Part shown: one piece after another, positions 55,701 to 64,000 of the stretch
Layout: every line of letters starts with the position of its first letter
Numbering within the stretch: the stretch's first letter is position 1
Assembly (NCBI GenBank): GCA_928724745.1
Contig: CAKMXJ010000003.1
Location: 62,001-126,000, forward strand
DNA from: Anthracocystis setariae
Lineage: Eukaryota > Basidiomycota > Ustilaginomycetes > Ustilaginales > Ustilaginaceae
Length of the DNA: 64,000 nt
Reading direction: 5' to 3'
Position numbers and translations under genes: made by a program
The notes under the pieces: generated by a model
Database searches by the model: none
What the model saw: only the letters and a program-made list of their open reading frames with translations
What the model was told of the DNA's origin: nothing

Positions 55701-56738
55701 AGGATTACGACATTTCAACTTACAGACCCTGGTCCATCGCCTCATAAGAGACATCGGAGACCCGGTCAGGGTACAACACCGAAGCGCTCTTTCTCCCTAC
55801 CTCCGGCAGAGCTCGTTTCGGTCAAGCTTGCGTTAGCGTCAAGAGGCAGCGTCACGCATGTCATGCCGCTGCCACTGCCAGCGGACTTGGCGCAGTCAAA
55901 CCCGTTGGCTGTGATGCAATGGTCTGACACCCCGAACGCCGTCTCTGGTTGGGCTCGAGTGCTAGGGGTGGAGAGGGCCACTTCCAAGGGTCCCACTCCG
56001 CTGAGCCACCTGAAGCAATCGAGCTGGGCCTCCAGGGCCTCTGACCCGGGCTGGTTCCATGCAGATGCCTGGGCGGCGCATCGCACCCCAGGCTTCTCTA
56101 CCGTTCCTGAAGCCCGTCACAGAAGCAACAGACTCGTGCTGCACGTTGGAGTCACCTGCATTGCCTTCTTGGCCAGCCGCATCGAAGCGAGGAAGGTCAC
56201 TGTCAAGCTCCCAGTCGAAGTGGACTTTCGCTTGGCTCCTGACAGCGAGATCGAACTGATTGGAGTCACACCCAACACCGAATACAATCGAGCCAATGGA
56301 ACCGCCGACCCCAACATCGACACGCCTTCAGCTGAGCACGAAACGGTAGCTACACACGAACTCGATCGGGATGACGTAACCAGTATCGGCGAAGGCTCAC
56401 AAGCACCCTCGTCAAGACTGACATTCGCCTACCCTCCGCCTGCAGCACATCTGGCGGACGACAGCGTGCCCGTCTCCCGCTCGGAAGCAAACGCACTCAG
56501 CCAGGAATTGGAATACCTCTGCGCGCCACTTGTCACTTTGCATCCCATCGACTTGAACCCACGCAGCTCAGGCGCTCAATCCTTAATCCTTCCTCACTCC
56601 CAAGGCGGTAAAGCCGACTCGGCCACATCAGCAGCCCACTCACTCTTCGCAGACCTAGCCGGCGATGCGGGTATAGTCGCATTTGACTGGCGAGGCGCTG
56701 ACGATTTCCGCATTTTCACCGTCGGCATTGCCGGCTGA
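52746..56738 (+). CDS. Large protein with CNH-like beta-propeller features, unknown function
   Basis: An intronless 1330-aa frame. The N-terminal 200 residues are Pro/Gln-rich. Then short beta-strand-like segments appear: SRQVLLIGTAQGLFAVQFRQ, IRCIPIWTGLAVYQMCVLAS, VVRMWHLQAIRELLVYALDR and later WYLAITYARSVMVYEA. Their spacing recalls citron-homology (CNH) propellers, as in Rom2 or Vps39-type proteins. Long disordered linkers separate them. The C-terminus (LFADLAGDAGIVAFDWRGAD) fits a last blade. No RhoGEF or kinase domain is present. I cannot give a function; the CNH idea is a structural inference. It is convergent with the next gene, 113 bp between stops. Confidence 0.7.
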   Translation: METHRRDFVPSQPAVRPPNTQRANDSSVQYAMTLPHLPDFQSTILSGSSWPEGPPLVSPHDFPPHYDLHQFPPTPPALQAPGLQHDSYFGQVHNTDALQAPPSADATFPSTEQPPRPFASRFPRWGSWLEKRALERHYAHLDRQALEQQNAQHRGGATPSRKKSWGAWVNDPDAVSDGDPFNDLPAQHRTVPEATSLPPLHLHHFGSRFIPHLPAQPLCSILVRLPLPNDHNSARRIGPNPASSRQVLLIGTAQGLFAVQFRQTRSQVSRPQASTAAVTAAGASPPLSTTQWNENIRCIPIWTGLAVYQMCVLASNEATPSANANTSHSDNTPTSGVFLALTCPSSARDGFLTSSLMQLSAHAGSVLESVAASGISSSSSSSSHNSHGLTDAHEGVASANFGSTAGGGSGRAVPPGGSGVVRMWHLQAIRELLVYALDRSDAQTPINLATSSGQADKRAGLGSIFKKTFSKPKTRSENKATSSNRSISKGSLAATIHPLPPYGEAESSPSTPVHARLQRAASGSEARHREDAFQVPQKSPPSTKRQLDPAHAAAVSLANSSVPIQPSSQSTAGSNGYNASFSSHFAEDFKSTFTGNRQTSNKGKDRDVGSQAASKGVLFFSVHEAGSDTKGAGTWYLAITYARSVMVYEASIPKHGSTRAWSFLKELYAPFPIKAVAFAPAAVSDTLQPFTALDSLSANAGPTKLRVASADAPLSTSKKSRQGDHGQSAGVSRENSMTEPVQVRRGSAAPASWHKADLCLLLSFGRRAVLVRLRDSHVREMELKPFSQFLCATNPSAQVSLPPRPRTGLTDIQSRPERSRPLSLSGEDNQGVDNQPSIVSGHNRTGSLEQRFKEAILDKRTNKHNWVGFSILEAQILVRQWPVQSSEGEQALHLGGQLVRGNSRLSPLGLSMSRNFDRAADPSLAGVDKDLPSVPAHQNASFDRRMSRLHLSEQSLQDHDVLQAEVSSDSDEADDEDEAVIDTRERITTFQLTDPGPSPHKRHRRPGQGTTPKRSFSLPPAELVSVKLALASRGSVTHVMPLPLPADLAQSNPLAVMQWSDTPNAVSGWARVLGVERATSKGPTPLSHLKQSSWASRASDPGWFHADAWAAHRTPGFSTVPEARHRSNRLVLHVGVTCIAFLASRIEARKVTVKLPVEVDFRLAPDSEIELIGVTPNTEYNRANGTADPNIDTPSAEHETVATHELDRDDVTSIGEGSQAPSSRLTFAYPPPAAHLADDSVPVSRSEANALSQELEYLCAPLVTLHPIDLNPRSSGAQSLILPHSQGGKADSATSAAHSLFADLAGDAGIVAFDWRGADDFRIFTVGIAG

Positions 56739-56851
56739 ACTCTCGTTTGTCACCACACGCAGACATGGAATGAAATGAAAGCGTTCCATTCAAAACGCAT
56801 CCCATCGAGCCGCACTGAACTGACAACAGACTGAAGAGATCGTATACACCG

Positions 56852-59800
56852 TTACTTCTTGCGACTAAACATCCTTCCGAAGAAGCCCTTCCTGCTTCCT
56901 TCTTGTTCCCATGGACCCGCCTCTTGCCCCTCTCCCGCCTCGTCGGCAGTTGTCGACTTCCATTCCCGCTTTTGTTTCTTGGAAGATTTGCCGTTGGTCC
57001 ACTGATAGTCAGGATCCTCAGGTGCAGCAAGCCGGCGTAGAGAAGGACTCGAGCTGTTCTTGAACAAGCCGAACAGACTTCTGCTTGGAGATTGAGGTTG
57101 AGGCGGGGCCTGAGACTTTCCAAACACTGTCTTGCGCGGTGAACCAGTGCGAGAGTCGACGCTGTCACGTCCAGAGCGGACCGACCCCGACTCCCACATA
57201 CGAGAAGGAGGCACCAAATCATCCATTTCAGGATAGTCTTGTCTCTCGGAAAGCCCGCGACTCTTGGGCTGATGCGGTCCAGGCGGAGACTCAGGAGATA
57301 TGTAGTGCCTTGGTCCGAACTCATCCTCCTCCTCATCGGTGGAGTAGAATCTGGTTGCTGCATCTGCCAAAGCGCTACTGGTGGGAGGGCGGGTATCGGA
57401 ACCCCGCATACTTGGTTGCGACCTGACGTTGGGAATTTTGCGTCTGGAATCCATCGATCCCCTCCTGGAATCCATCGAGTACCTCAGACTGCCCCTGTCG
57501 GAAGGTGGAGCGAGGCGATCGACTTTCGGGGTGTGCCTCGATCTCATGCTTTCCGTTTCCACCCTATCCTGCCTGGCAAGATAGTCATCCCTTTCTCGTT
57601 CGGCACGAGTGCTCTTGCGACTTTTAGCCGTGCGCACACTGCGCACACTGCGCGCATCGTCAGCAGGGAGGTCGTCCTCATCCTCTTCCGCAAACGTGTC
57701 CAATTGCCTCTTCGGTCCGTGCCTGAGCTGCCCCGCCGGAAGAGAAGCACTCGATCGCAGCCTGCCCGTAGCGTTAGAGAAGATAGAGTTCCTCGAACTG
57801 TCTCTCCCGACTCCACCCCTACCTTTGGTGCTTCTGGAAAAGGAAGAGAATCGGCTGCGAGTTTCCATCCATTCCTGCTCCTGGTCACTCAGCTCGTCAT
57901 CAGAAAGCCCTGCCCGACCAGCTCGAACACCGAACCAACTCTTCTTGTCGAACTCGCCGGCAGCCGACTGAGTGAGATGGTTGCCCTTGGACTTGGCCAC
58001 AGCTCTGGCCATACGATCAGCAGGATTGTTGCATCGGTCAATGAGATAGAGCTGAGCTCCTCCACGGCGATGTCGCTCAACTCGAGCAAAGTCATACCTG
58101 ATGTCCGCAAGCTCCCGAAGAAGGTCTTCGTCTACAAGACGCAGGCGAGGAGCTCCGAGGTTTGCGCGACCGCCTCGGGGAAGAACGTCGTCATCTTCTT
58201 CCGAGGAGTCGTGGTCGTATTGGCTGCGACCGCCTCGATGCGGTGAACGGGACGAAGCGTTCGCTCGTCGACTTTCGCGATCAGCATAAGGATCTCTGGA
58301 CAGCCAATCATCGCGCTCACCATCTGCCCCGTGTGGCGCTCTCTTGTATTTTCGACCATCCCTCGCAGGTCCATCCCTGCTCATCCTTGGGGGTAAGCGC
58401 TGGTCTCTGCGGAATCCTGATGACCGAGGCTCGTAGATGTCTTCGCTCTCATCTCCCTCGCCCGGCCAGCCGTGATTCTCCCAGTCAGGAATCCAGGTGC
58501 CCCATGCCTTGGCTACGTAGGCCGAATCGATGCAGACATGTGCACAAGCTCGACCGCGGTAGAGCTCGTAGATTGTATGCAGAGCGGTCACTGCTGACCT
58601 AAGCTCGGCTCTTCGCGAAAGAGACGCCGGTGTCGGGGCCTTCGGATTGGGGATGTGAGAAGGAATCCTGTCGTCCTCAGGGAGAAAAGAAGCCATATTC
58701 TTTGGATGCCCTGGACCGAAGTAAAGTGAAACAGCGGCAGAAATGTGGGGCTGGATCACACTACCGGTATCGACGGCAGTAGCGCCCACAAAGACGGCGA
58801 TCGGATATCCGTTGCATCTGTGATCGCCCATGCGATGACTAGTGAATTGCCTCATGACTCTTCGCATCGCCTCGTTGAGCGGTGGCTCCACGTACTTGCG
58901 GATTCGGGTGCCCGGAAATTGTGCATCGGCCTTGAGCATCTTACTGATGACGGAAGCTGGTTTGCGTGCTGTGCTGCGGGAGAGAATGCTAAGACGATCT
59001 GAATCACGAGATTGAATGCCAGCAGCTGGCGGGGGACCGGATAGCAGCGAAGGGGGTTCGATGTAGCTGGCAGCATAGCGCGAACCTGGACCTCGGGCCG
59101 AACCACGTACAGATCCAGGACGCACAGAACCAAGGTCACCCACGGACGTAGACGTCAGAAGACGGCCGTCGCGCGATCCATCTCTCTCCAATGCAGAGTG
59201 GTTTCGGGCATCCCGCATCTCCATGTTGGGGATGTCTTCTGCTTCGCTCCCTTCTTTCGAGGGGTTGAGACCATTCGCGTTGGTCGATGCGGTCGTCTTG
59301 CTCAAAGTGCCTGAGGCATCGGCATCATCACCTGCTTCGGAGTGCTGATAGGGGAGAGTAAGGTGGCTCGCATTGGAAGCCCGGACGCCTTCATGCCTCT
59401 GCCCATTCAGCCCGAGGGCCGCGTCAGTTGGAAGAAGTTCGTGTCTTTCAGACTTGTGGTCCTTATCGATGGATCCAGGGGAAGCAGGTTCTTCAAGAGA
59501 AGTAGCAGGAGACTTGTTGATCGTGTCCGTATTGCTGGTTGAAGTCTGTTGAAAAAGGGCGGGAGAGTGTCTGGAATCGTCGCTGGATTCAGTATTCTCG
59601 TCGTTGACCGTCGAGACAGCTTTCGGGGTACTGTGGTGACGCGAGACGGTTTCGGCATCAGATTGACCTGATGCGGTTCCGTTGCTTCCAGAGCGAAACA
59701 TGGTCCCTTGACTTTGTACTTCGGAAAGGTTGTGCTCTTGATCCTCGTCGTGGTTTTCCGAGACAGATGTTGCTGAAGCATGGTCGGAACTGGCTCCCGC

Positions 59801-59923
59801 GGCGGTCTTGAAGGAGCCGAGAGAAGAAGGGCGTGATAGGCCGAATTCGGAGCGTGCAGCTTCAGAGGGAAGTTGCTTGGCTGACGGAGCTGCTGCGCCG
59901 TTTGTTTCCGTTGCGGTTGGCAT
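56852..59923 (-). CDS. Disordered 1023-aa protein with an embedded RNase H-like domain
   Basis: The frame starts at the first in-frame ATG, 59923 (upstream codons lack ATG). Residues 1-350 and 650-1023 are Ser/Arg/Asp-rich and disordered. In the middle a fold emerges: a strand PIAVFVGATAV (about 374), VSLYFGPGHPKNMASFL, SRRAELRSAVTALHTIYEL with E440, CIDSAYVAKAWGTWIPDW with D466, and a final DLLRELADIRYDF plus CNNPADRMARA with D636. This order matches RNase H. A Lys/Arg/Asp-rich insertion of about 115 residues splits the domain. The first catalytic Asp (normally in TDG) appears replaced by FVGA, so activity is doubtful. The domain spans about 57990-58860. Confidence 0.75.
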   Translation of the reverse strand: MPTATETNGAAAPSAKQLPSEAARSEFGLSRPSSLGSFKTAAGASSDHASATSVSENHDEDQEHNLSEVQSQGTMFRSGSNGTASGQSDAETVSRHHSTPKAVSTVNDENTESSDDSRHSPALFQQTSTSNTDTINKSPATSLEEPASPGSIDKDHKSERHELLPTDAALGLNGQRHEGVRASNASHLTLPYQHSEAGDDADASGTLSKTTASTNANGLNPSKEGSEAEDIPNMEMRDARNHSALERDGSRDGRLLTSTSVGDLGSVRPGSVRGSARGPGSRYAASYIEPPSLLSGPPPAAGIQSRDSDRLSILSRSTARKPASVISKMLKADAQFPGTRIRKYVEPPLNEAMRRVMRQFTSHRMGDHRCNGYPIAVFVGATAVDTGSVIQPHISAAVSLYFGPGHPKNMASFLPEDDRIPSHIPNPKAPTPASLSRRAELRSAVTALHTIYELYRGRACAHVCIDSAYVAKAWGTWIPDWENHGWPGEGDESEDIYEPRSSGFRRDQRLPPRMSRDGPARDGRKYKRAPHGADGERDDWLSRDPYADRESRRANASSRSPHRGGRSQYDHDSSEEDDDVLPRGGRANLGAPRLRLVDEDLLRELADIRYDFARVERHRRGGAQLYLIDRCNNPADRMARAVAKSKGNHLTQSAAGEFDKKSWFGVRAGRAGLSDDELSDQEQEWMETRSRFSSFSRSTKGRGGVGRDSSRNSIFSNATGRLRSSASLPAGQLRHGPKRQLDTFAEEDEDDLPADDARSVRSVRTAKSRKSTRAERERDDYLARQDRVETESMRSRHTPKVDRLAPPSDRGSLRYSMDSRRGSMDSRRKIPNVRSQPSMRGSDTRPPTSSALADAATRFYSTDEEEDEFGPRHYISPESPPGPHQPKSRGLSERQDYPEMDDLVPPSRMWESGSVRSGRDSVDSRTGSPRKTVFGKSQAPPQPQSPSRSLFGLFKNSSSPSLRRLAAPEDPDYQWTNGKSSKKQKREWKSTTADEAGEGQEAGPWEQEGSRKGFFGRMFSRKK

Positions 59924-62900
59924 GATCGGCACCAGTTGACGGTGATATCGTCGTAGATCCTTGAGCTTGGTTCCAAGTGTGGCCCGAGTGGCCTTGATCT
60001 CGTGTATTCGGGCTACTATCAGAGACGGCTCGTTGGATAAAGAGGTAGTTTGATAGGAAGACTCAATTGGAGCGTGTTCGGAGGATAGCGATCTTGTTGA
60101 CAAAAAGGGAGGATTGGATGGAGTCAATGAAGACAGAGGGACTGGACACGGAAGACAGGTTGAACCTCGATGTTCAAGTGAGACAATCAAAGGGGTCGGA
60201 TGTCGAGCCCATCCAAGGACGTACTGCAGCGTTGGCTGTGCATAAATGAGCTGTCGAGAAAGACGAGCAAAACAATCCACTCAATCAGCCGAGAGTCGTT
60301 TGACGCCAGAAGCGGTTCGCACCAAAGATAGGTTTCTATCGAGTTTGGCTGATTTGAAAGCGGGGTTCGTAACCGACCATCGACGCTCATGTGGTCAGAA
60401 ATGTCACTACTCTCGTTCAGCGGCTAGCAAACATGGACAGCGTCTCACATTGTCTGTGCGATCCACTACCGATCTGGCAGCTGCACAACACACAGTACGG
60501 CATTTGCTGAGGACTGCTGAGGACATATTTCGGCAGTTGCGTGCCGTTTGGGCAGAAGGGCCACGATGCAGTACAAAGTTTGGACCATCCGGTATAGTGT
60601 TTTCAAACGGTGTTGAGTGAGCATATTGAAGCAGTGGTCTACCCCGTCAAAACCCTTGCGCGCATCGATCTGCGAGCCAAGGATCGACTCCGTCGGCAAA
60701 GTGCACTACTACAATACTACCACTCACTAAGTTTCACTTTTATGGATACCGTCTAGCCGAATATCCAAATCTCATCGAGACACCATTGTCACATTCTTTG
60801 CTTTCTCTCACAGGATCCGGTGAACGCTCAGAACGTACTCTTACGAGTTGAGCATTCCTGTAGAAACAAGGAGAATGATCGGCTCGTCGAAGGCTCGATG
60901 TGTCGGAGTGAAAGTAGATACGAGTCCAGTATGCTGTATGTGTTTACGTAGAAAACAGAAATCCAATGAATTGCAGGGAGTTGCCTTGAATAGGGGTTAC
61001 CAGGACCCTTTGTTGTTTTGGAATTTTAAGGACTGTACTGCATTCTGCCTGCAGCAGATCAAACAGCATGCACTGGACGATCCTATAGAATTTGTCTGGC
61101 TCGAACTGCACCTGCAGAGCGTGTGGCAGCTAAGCACGAGCGAGGAACATCCTCGTGTGTCGATCATGGTGCATGTGTGCTCTGTATTTCTCTTGCCAGG
61201 AAACGCCGTGGTGCTCCGCGCGGCAGAATTTCGCATGTCAAGATTTCTAAAGCCGTCGAGTTGTTCGTTCTTCTTTGTGAGAACACGCCTCTTTCTCCTT
61301 CTCTCAGGACCGTTCTTCTCTCCAGCATCGGGCGACTCGCCTCGGCGAAATTTATCAGCCAAGCAAACAGCACAACATCCACATTCCATGTCCAGCTGTC
61401 GTTCCATGAGATATGGCCAGGTTTCCGCTGTATCCTCCTCTTGCGTCTTGCGCAGATTCTACCGGTCTTCCGTTGCGGCTCAGAACCGAATTCTACAGCT
61501 GTCAAGCGATCGGGTTTCCATGTCGAAGCGATAGCTGTCAAATTCCGTATCTTCTAGAGCAGGATCGGGTCCCGCCTCAACCCTGGCATACCCCTCGACT
61601 GAATTGAGCTTGCATTCCAATGTAAGCGCAGAGCCTCGTCCATTGCGTCGGTCAAAATGTGTCCGTCATGTGGCGCCGAGCGTGAACAATCTTTGTGGTT
61701 GCGCTGTGTCACGTCTATTGCCTCCAACATCCATATTACAGTACTACATTAGTGAATCACCGCGCTATATACTGTACTGCATATTTCCAACCAGTTCTCG
61801 CACAAGGTCTTCTCCGCACCATCTGGCTCACTGGTGAAGAATCAGTGTCAAGTCATTGCCCCAAAGCGACTATAATCCACAAAGTCTCATGCCCTTAGGA
61901 GGCAAGGGTGGAAACAGAATGGTGACCACGACCATGAGCCCGCCTTGCGTCTCACTGTGGGAACAGGGAGCGGTCCTTTCATGCATGATTTCTCTTGGCA
62001 TCACAGCAATGACCACGTCCGAACGCTGCGTGAGCTTGAGGCTCGAGTGTAGCTCGGATAGCAATTCCGCTCTCCTGTGACATCAGGCTGGCTTGACTCC
62101 AGAAAGAGGCGCAGGCAACAGCTTCAGGTTAGAGAGTCTGTGTGTCACGCGTGCACGTGACTAACGCTTAGTCAGCGTCTGCCAAGCACATTCCGTGGCC
62201 CCTGTCTCCACCGCTCACTCCTCACTCGTCATGTATATATAGTCAAGGTCATCACCGGATCTCTCTTCTTTGGAATCCACTACTACCTTCACTATCACAC
62301 ATCGCATGCAAAGCTGTGCACGTGTGACAGTCTGAAAGAAGTTACTATCCGACTCCATCTCCCCACGGACCTTGAGCTTCTCCTCCTGCTCTGCCTATGT
62401 TTTGAGACTATAACAGCCATATTTCCAAATGAGCAGGCACTAGCGTCAGCGGCTGCACTCTGCTTCTTGTCGGTCATCACTTGCTGCGTCCTCCATTTCA
62501 CTCGACTTGCTGACCTATCGCACTTGTCGATAACACTGCAGTCAGAGGCAAACTGGCAAGAGCGATTTAAGGCATGTAGGCAGACAAATGGCTGCTGATT
62601 GCTACAGGGTTCTGGCGGAGTACTGTAGATGCGCTTATAATGCGCTCGTCATGCTTATTGCTTTGGACATGTACTTTTTATATACCAAGTTCCCAATGGT
62701 GGCTCGGGTGCTTTTCATTTACAACGTTTAGTCATTTTCGACTGTCGTCTGAACCATGGCTGGCAGAAACTCAAGGGTGTCGCATATCTGTATCAGCTGT
62801 CCGTCGTTGGAAAAGGGCGTGTTTCGACTTTTCAAACAATACTGTTGGGTCCGATGGACGGACGAGTAGGAAAGGAGATATTATAAGCCTTGCTCAGTGA

Positions 62901-64000
62901 CGTTTCCGAAGGTTCTTCCGAGCGACGCCTCGAAGCAAGGCGAAGAGAGCCGAAGATACGATGTATACGTGCAGCTCGGTTTCGGTACCGAGCTTGCATG
63001 ATATCCTGCAAACTGCTGTGGCTCGACACGAACGCCATATTGACAGCACCTGCCAAGCTGTAGCAAGACCGATTGGCAGATCCACGTCTACGTCAGATAT
63101 CGAATGGCTCGCTGGGCAGGATTGCCTCTTGTGGCGCCATAAAGCGGGACGTATGCAGCTCGTCCTAAATCTAGCGCACTCACGCTTAGGCTAAAGTAGA
63201 TAGATGCATTCCAGACTTTGTGACCTTGCTTATTGATTGAGCCCCAGAAAAGGACCGAGAGACGGCGGCTGAACGTTTGTGCGGGTAAGCGCACGCGGCA
63301 TTACAGTAGAGCGCCGTGCTACAGTACTGTACTTGCTGTTCCGGTGCTGTCATTGCGACGGTGCTGACCCATTTCGTTGCCCACAATGAAGCTGTGATAC
63401 GATCTAGCCCATGATGGAAGGGTCTCAATATATGAACTCTTGCTCGGTTGCGATTTGGCTGCAGTTATGATTTCAAGAGCCTGACCAAGTGTTGGTCTCG
63501 CTTAAGTCACCTGTCAGCCGACGTCGAAACCATTAAAAAAGCCATTGCAGCGCTAAGATTAATTGGATTTACAATCTGCGAGGTCTGCATGTTTGCTGCT
63601 GTGACAGATGCAAATTTCCTTCCCGCTGCTGTGCGGTGCGATGCTGGGCGGTTGTCGAAATCTGCTTCCTCTCCAAAGTCACACTTGCCTGCATGCAGAA
63701 AAAGGTTGGAGACGGCTGCCGTTACGCTTGCTGCTTTGTTCACTCCATGTTATCACACGGCTTCTTTGCGTGCTGTCTTGTCTTTCACTCGCCGTTTGCC
63801 GCGAGACGGGCCGTAACCCTGCTCGTACTTTGAGGTGTGACGACCGAGAATGCGCTCTCCGATGAGAACTTTCGAGGCCATTATTATATATAATATTGCC
63901 TTGCCGGTTATACTGTACCTACAGTATAGTACATCTCATTTCATGAATTTGCATGAATGTGTCCTGCATGTCTCTTACCAGCGTCCAAAGCTGGGCTCCG
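59924..64000. other. Gene-poor end of window
   Basis: About 4 kb with no gene I can support. An orphan TATATATAG lies at 62234-62242, preceding a hydrophobic open stretch without an ATG. An AGCTCGGT/ACCGAGCT inverted repeat sits at about 62972-62993. ACAGTA/TACTGT words lie near 61737, 61775, 62611, 63303, 63320 and 63910. The open stretch at 60848-61534 has no ATG start. The region just upstream of 59924 is the leader of the RNase H-like gene. Confidence 0.4.

Noticed and set aside
60848..61534. A 228-codon open stretch on the plus strand
   Set aside because: It begins with TTG, shows no domain, has overlapping open stretches on the other strand and no promoter signal.

Overview
The window looks like chromosomal DNA of a smut fungus (Ustilaginales, Ustilago/Sporisorium-like). 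Long, mostly intronless reading frames alternate on both strands. The few introns are short with GT-AG ends. Proteins are Ser/Pro/Gln-rich, 5' leaders are CT-rich, and the recognised genes are basidiomycete-type orthologues. The species is an inference; no database search was possible.

Layout. 1-28.9 kb is dense housekeeping DNA: an Ldb17/SPIN90-like protein (-, cut by the window edge), a class I O-methyltransferase (+), tubulin cofactor C (-), chorismate synthase (+), a duplicated dimeric alpha/beta-barrel protein (-), coatomer beta' (-), a Myb/SANT protein (+), the retromer sorting nexin Vps17 (-), a SWIB/DEK_C protein with a 19-nt exon (+), exonuclease Rex4 (-), a mitochondrial-type 2-hydroxyacid dehydrogenase (+) and a secreted GH55-type glucanase (+). 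From 28.9 to 33.4 kb I see no convincing gene. That stretch holds short GC-rich inverted-repeat elements, a 345-bp inverted duplication and five spaced copies of a 20-bp palindrome with LTR-like ends. From 34.4 to 40 kb there is a PP2C phosphatase (+) and a two-HMG-box protein (-) with a long leader. 40.4-41.2 kb holds a decayed Tc1/mariner element. A METTL-type methyltransferase (-) and a single-pass membrane protein (+) follow. At 46.6-48.5 kb is a nearly intact Tc1 element with one premature stop, and beside it a tRNA-Asn(GUU). Then come Sec14 (-), the NatA catalytic subunit Naa10 (+), a 1330-aa CNH-like protein (+) and a 1023-aa protein with a hidden RNase H-like domain (-). The last 3.7 kb shows no gene I can support.

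The genes do not form one pathway. Several serve membrane traffic (coatomer, Vps17, Sec14, Ldb17-like) and several serve chromatin or RNA (Myb, SWIB, HMG, Rex4). Many neighbours are convergent with about 100-150 bp between stop codons. The unusual content is the set of repeats at 28.9-33.1, 40.4-41.2 and 46.5-48.5 kb, and the pentamer-like word ACAGTAC/GTACTGT scattered through intergenic DNA.
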